A stretch of DNA of 16,261 nt from Acidimicrobiaceae bacterium (lineage in GTDB: Bacteria; Actinomycetota; Acidimicrobiia; Acidimicrobiales; UBA8190), in assembly GCA_003453695.1 (NCBI GenBank), contig DMNK01000129.1, positions 45,715 to 61,975 on the forward strand, read 5' to 3'. The notes beneath the pieces were generated by a model. It saw only the letters and a program-made list of their open reading frames with translations, searched no databases and was not told the origin of the DNA. This document shows, in pieces, positions 13,658-16,261 of this stretch; within the stretch, counting starts at the first letter, position 1, and every line of letters begins with the position of its first letter. The translations under genes were made by a program, and so were the position numbers.

Positions 13658-16006
13658 TTGACCGAGCCGCTGCTGCACGGGGTGCGCGTGGTCGACCTGG
13701 CCGGTGAGCCGGCCGCCATGACGGGGCGCATCCTGGCCGACCTGGGCGCCGAGGTGGTACGGGTCGTTCCCGCCGGCGGCGACTGCCTGGCCGAGCTCCC
13801 CCCCTTCGGCCCCGGCGGTTCGTTGCGCCAGCTGGCGTGGAACGCCGGCAAGTCGGTGGTGTCGGTGGAGGGTCCCGGCGACCGGCGTCTTTCTGAGCTG
13901 CTGGCCGGTGCCGACGTCGTGGTGTGCACGCCGGGATGGCGTGGGGTGGTCGAGGTGGACCCTGGGCAGGCACCGCGGGCGAGCTGGATCCTCGTCACCC
14001 CCTTCGGGCTCGACGGCCCCCGCGCCCACTGGAAGGCGTCGGACTTGGGGGTCATGGCCTCGACCGGGAACATGTACTGCACCGGCGACCCCGACCGGGC
14101 CCCGGTGCGCTGCACCGAGCCCACGGCGTGGAGCCATCTCGGGCCGGAGGCCGCCTTCGCGGCGCTGACGGCGCTGGCCTCGGGACGTCCCCAGATCGTC
14201 GACGTCTCGGCCCAGGAGGTGGTGATGATCGCCTCCATCGGCCACGTCGGGCGGTTCCCCCGGACGAAGAACCGCGGCAAGCGCTCCGGCGCCAACATCG
14301 GGGTCACCCGCGAGATCTGGCCCTGCGGCGACGGCTTCGTCTCCTTCGGCTTGCGCGGCGGCAAGGCCCGCGTGCCCAACCTCCAGACCATCACCAGGCT
14401 GGTCGCCGAGGACGGCATCGAGGCGCCGGCGCTCACGCAACGGGACTGGACGACCTACGACCACAACCGGGCGACGCCCGAAGAGCTGGAGGCCATCTCG
14501 GCACCCATCGCCGAGTACTTCCGCCGCCACACCATGGCCGAGCTGTACGAGACGGCGTGTGCCACCAACCTCATGCTGGCCCCCGCCAACTCACCTCCGC
14601 AGCTGACCGCCAGTGCCCAGCTCGAGGCGCGCGGGTTCTTCGCCCCCTTCGGCGACGTCTCCCAGTTCCCCCGCTCCTTCGTCATCACCACGAGCCCCGA
14701 CGACGCCGTGACCCGCCCCGGTCCCCGGCCTGTCGGTACCGACGGCGCCCCCCCCACCTGGCCGGCACGTCCAGCATCCTCGACCGCCGACGCCACCCCC
14801 ACGCCGGCATGGGAGGGCACCAAGCTCCTCGAGCTCGGCGCCGGAGCAGCGGGGCCCATCGCCATCCGCTACTTCGCCGAGCACGGGGCCACCGTGATCC
14901 GCATCGAGTCGCGATCGCGTCCCGACTTCCTGCGCACCTACGGTCTCGTGCCCGGCAACCCGTGCGGGCTCGAAGGCTCGGACATGTTCGACTCCTTGAA
15001 CGTCGGCAAGCTCGGGGTGACCCTCAACCTGAAGCACCCCGACGGCGTGGCCCTGGCCAGGCGGCTCGTGCAGTGGGCCGACGGCCTGGCCGAGAACTTC
15101 GCCCCTCGGGCCATGCGCAGCTTCGGGCTCGACTACGCCTCGTTGGTGCAGGAGAAGCCCGACCTGGTGATGGTCAGCTCGTGCCTGCAGGGGCAGACCG
15201 GGCCGCACAAGGACTACCCGGGCTTCGGGGGGCAGGGATCGGCGCTGGGCGGCTACAACTTCCTCACCGGATGGCCCGACCGGGAGCCGCTCGGTCCCTA
15301 CGGCACCATCACCGACTCCCTGGCACCCAGGTTCGTGGCCAGTGCCCTCGCCGCCGCCCTCCTCTACCGTCGTCGGACCGGGCGGGGCGTGCATCTCGAC
15401 GTGAGCCAGGTGGAGGCTGCGGTGTACTCGCTGTCGCCCTGGGTGCTCGACTACGTGGTGAACGGCCACGTGCAATCTCGCCTGGGCAACCGCTCGGTGC
15501 GACAGGCCCCCCACGGGGCCTTCCCCTGCACCGGCGAGGACCGCTGGGCCGCCATCGCCTGCTGGGACGACGACGACTGGGAGGCGCTGGCGTCGGCGAT
15601 GGGCCTGGACGAGGAGACCACGGCGCGCTTCGCCACGCTGTCGGACCGCTTCGCCGCCCAGGACGAGCTGGAGAAGGTCCTGGCCGACTGGACGCGGGTC
15701 CGCTCCCAGCTCGAGGTGGCGGAGCGTCTCCAGGCGGCCGGGGTCGAGGCGGTGCCCGTCGCCGACCTCGGTGACGCCTGGGGCGACCCGCAGCTGCACC
15801 ACCGTGGCCACTTCGTGACCCTCGAGCACCCGTGCATGGGCGAGTGCGGGTACGAACGCAACGGCTTTCGACTCTCGGCCGCTTCCGCCGGCTTCGACCG
15901 GCCCAGCGCCGTGCTGGGCCAGCACAACGAGTACGTCCTGGGCGAGATCCTCGGCCTCAGCTCGGCCGAGCAGCACCGCCTCGCCGACGAGGGGGTCCTC
16001 GAGTAG
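13658..16006 (+). CDS. two-domain CaiB/BaiF family (class III) CoA-transferase fusion, about 782 aa
   Basis: Transfers CoA between an acyl-CoA and a carboxylate. Two class III CoA-transferase units lie in tandem. The first (about 5-350) starts [21 protein letters not shown]. The second (about 385-780) starts [20 protein letters not shown], after a Pro/Thr/Ala-rich linker (about 353-384). In the second unit [12 protein letters not shown] places the catalytic Asp of formyl-CoA-transferase-type enzymes at about residue 553, followed by [17 protein letters not shown]. In the first unit the matching stretch, [17 protein letters not shown] (150-166), has Trp158 at that position. The first half therefore looks catalytically dead and may bind substrate or mimic the dimer partner. 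The start is TTG, and the gene follows the thiolase by 34 bp. With the ADP-forming synthetase it gives the cluster two routes to CoA loading. Confidence 0.88.
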   Translation: MTEPLLHGVRVVDLAGEPAAMTGRILADLGAEVVRVVPAGGDCLAELPPFGPGGSLRQLAWNAGKSVVSVEGPGDRRLSELLAGADVVVCTPGWRGVVEVDPGQAPRASWILVTPFGLDGPRAHWKASDLGVMASTGNMYCTGDPDRAPVRCTEPTAWSHLGPEAAFAALTALASGRPQIVDVSAQEVVMIASIGHVGRFPRTKNRGKRSGANIGVTREIWPCGDGFVSFGLRGGKARVPNLQTITRLVAEDGIEAPALTQRDWTTYDHNRATPEELEAISAPIAEYFRRHTMAELYETACATNLMLAPANSPPQLTASAQLEARGFFAPFGDVSQFPRSFVITTSPDDAVTRPGPRPVGTDGAPPTWPARPASSTADATPTPAWEGTKLLELGAGAAGPIAIRYFAEHGATVIRIESRSRPDFLRTYGLVPGNPCGLEGSDMFDSLNVGKLGVTLNLKHPDGVALARRLVQWADGLAENFAPRAMRSFGLDYASLVQEKPDLVMVSSCLQGQTGPHKDYPGFGGQGSALGGYNFLTGWPDREPLGPYGTITDSLAPRFVASALAAALLYRRRTGRGVHLDVSQVEAAVYSLSPWVLDYVVNGHVQSRLGNRSVRQAPHGAFPCTGEDRWAAIACWDDDDWEALASAMGLDEETTARFATLSDRFAAQDELEKVLADWTRVRSQLEVAERLQAAGVEAVPVADLGDAWGDPQLHHRGHFVTLEHPCMGECGYERNGFRLSAASAGFDRPSAVLGQHNEYVLGEILGLSSAEQHRLADEGVLE

Positions 16007-16047
16007 CCGGTGGCGGCCCGCATGGCCGTTCCGGGTATCAGTCCGGC

Positions 16048-16261
16048 ATGGAGATCGAGGTCGTGATCGAAGCTCCCCGGGGCTCGCGCAACAAGTACGA
16101 AGCCGACCACGCCACCGGGGACATCTGGCTGGACCGGATGCTGTTCACCGCCACCCAGTTCCCGGCCGACTACGGGTTCATCCCCGACACCCTCGCCCCC
16201 GACGGTGATCCGCTCGACGCCGTGGTGCTGCTCGACGAGCCGACCTCGGCACTCGATCCCG
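16048..16261 (+). CDS. ppa: inorganic pyrophosphatase (family I), 5' part, cut by the window end
   Basis: Hydrolyses pyrophosphate to phosphate in the cytoplasm. The 71 visible codons read [20 protein letters not shown] at the start, with the family's Lys/Tyr substrate-binding stretch. [20 protein letters not shown] (residues 29-48) is next, then [15 protein letters not shown], the family I metal-binding signature with three Asp. The gene is incomplete at the 3' end. ATG 16048 matches known N-termini. No Shine-Dalgarno is visible, and TATCAG (16036-16041) seven bases earlier could be a -10 for a leaderless transcript. The odd continuation, DEPTSALDP, copies an ABC-ATPase motif by chance, because the preceding sequence is unmistakably pyrophosphatase. 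The 41-bp spacer from the CoA-transferase holds no clear terminator. A housekeeping gene, probably unrelated to the catabolic cluster. Confidence 0.93.
   Translation, partial: MEIEVVIEAPRGSRNKYEADHATGDIWLDRMLFTATQFPADYGFIPDTLAPDGDPLDAVVLLDEPTSALDP

Noticed and set aside
12325..14436. 703-codon open frame on the minus strand opposite the thiolase and CoA-transferase
   Set aside because: Low-complexity composition with no motif, antisense to clearly recognisable genes; long stop-free shadows are expected at this GC content.
16207..16261. ABC transporter ATPase fragment
   Set aside because: The [10 protein letters not shown] string follows a clear family I pyrophosphatase N-terminus and signature in the same frame; no Walker A or LSGGQ is visible.
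1..16261. Mobile elements, CRISPR arrays, tRNA/rRNA, riboswitches
   Set aside because: No repeated spacers, transposase-like proteins, cloverleaf or known aptamer pattern found on reading both strands.

Overview
The window is very GC-rich, densely coded DNA. It uses GTG and TTG starts freely and has strong AGGAGG ribosome sites. It carries a DinB/mycothiol-dependent maleylpyruvate-isomerase-type protein together with a set of FadE-, SDR-, DUF35/thiolase- and CaiB/BaiF-type genes. This points to a high-GC actinobacterium (Actinomycetota). An Acidimicrobiia-like or mycobacteria-like lipid and acid degrader would fit, but the exact lineage is inference. I see no rRNA, tRNA, CRISPR array, transposase or integrase.

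Layout. (1) 109-2901 (+): a large secreted protein with a lipase/esterase-like Ser motif. It converges, across a GC hairpin, on a small DinB-fold gene (2958-3557, -). The leader of that small gene carries a 22-bp-period tandem repeat. (2) 3727-9556 (-): a tight five-gene operon. In transcription order it encodes a MFE-2-like SDR, a second SDR, a fused ADP-forming acyl-CoA synthetase, an acyl-CoA dehydrogenase and a third SDR. The junctions are a 4-bp gap, then overlaps of 1, 16 and 4 bp. (3) 9739-10887 (-): an amidohydrolase with its own leader, hairpins and a pair of TGAC/GTCA palindromes. (4) 11020-11847 (-): an enoyl-CoA hydratase/isomerase. It is divergent from (5) 11961-16006 (+): a DUF35 zinc-ribbon/OB protein, a thiolase and a fused two-domain CoA-transferase. 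The divergent spacer holds a third TGAC/GTCA palindrome. (6) 16048 to the window end (+): the first 71 codons of inorganic pyrophosphatase, probably the start of a housekeeping region.

How the genes work together (inference from families). Genes 3727-16006 supply every step of a beta-oxidation-like spiral. CoA loading is by the ADP-forming synthetase and/or the CoA-transferase. Dehydrogenation is by the FadE-type enzyme, hydration or isomerisation by the crotonase, 3-hydroxyacyl oxidation by the MFE-2-like SDR, and thiolysis by the thiolase with its DUF35 partner. Two more SDRs and an ACMSD-like amidohydrolase suggest a substrate needing alcohol/ketone chemistry and C-C cleavage or decarboxylation, such as a cyclic, terpenoid, steroid-derived or aromatic acid. 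The substrate cannot be read from the sequence. The shared palindromes flanking the crotonase gene suggest one repressor controls the amidohydrolase and the divergent pair; its gene is not in the window.

The most distinctive items are the CoA-transferase with one apparently dead and one intact catalytic half, the three related operator-like palindromes, and the 22-bp tandem repeat that carries two Shine-Dalgarno cores.
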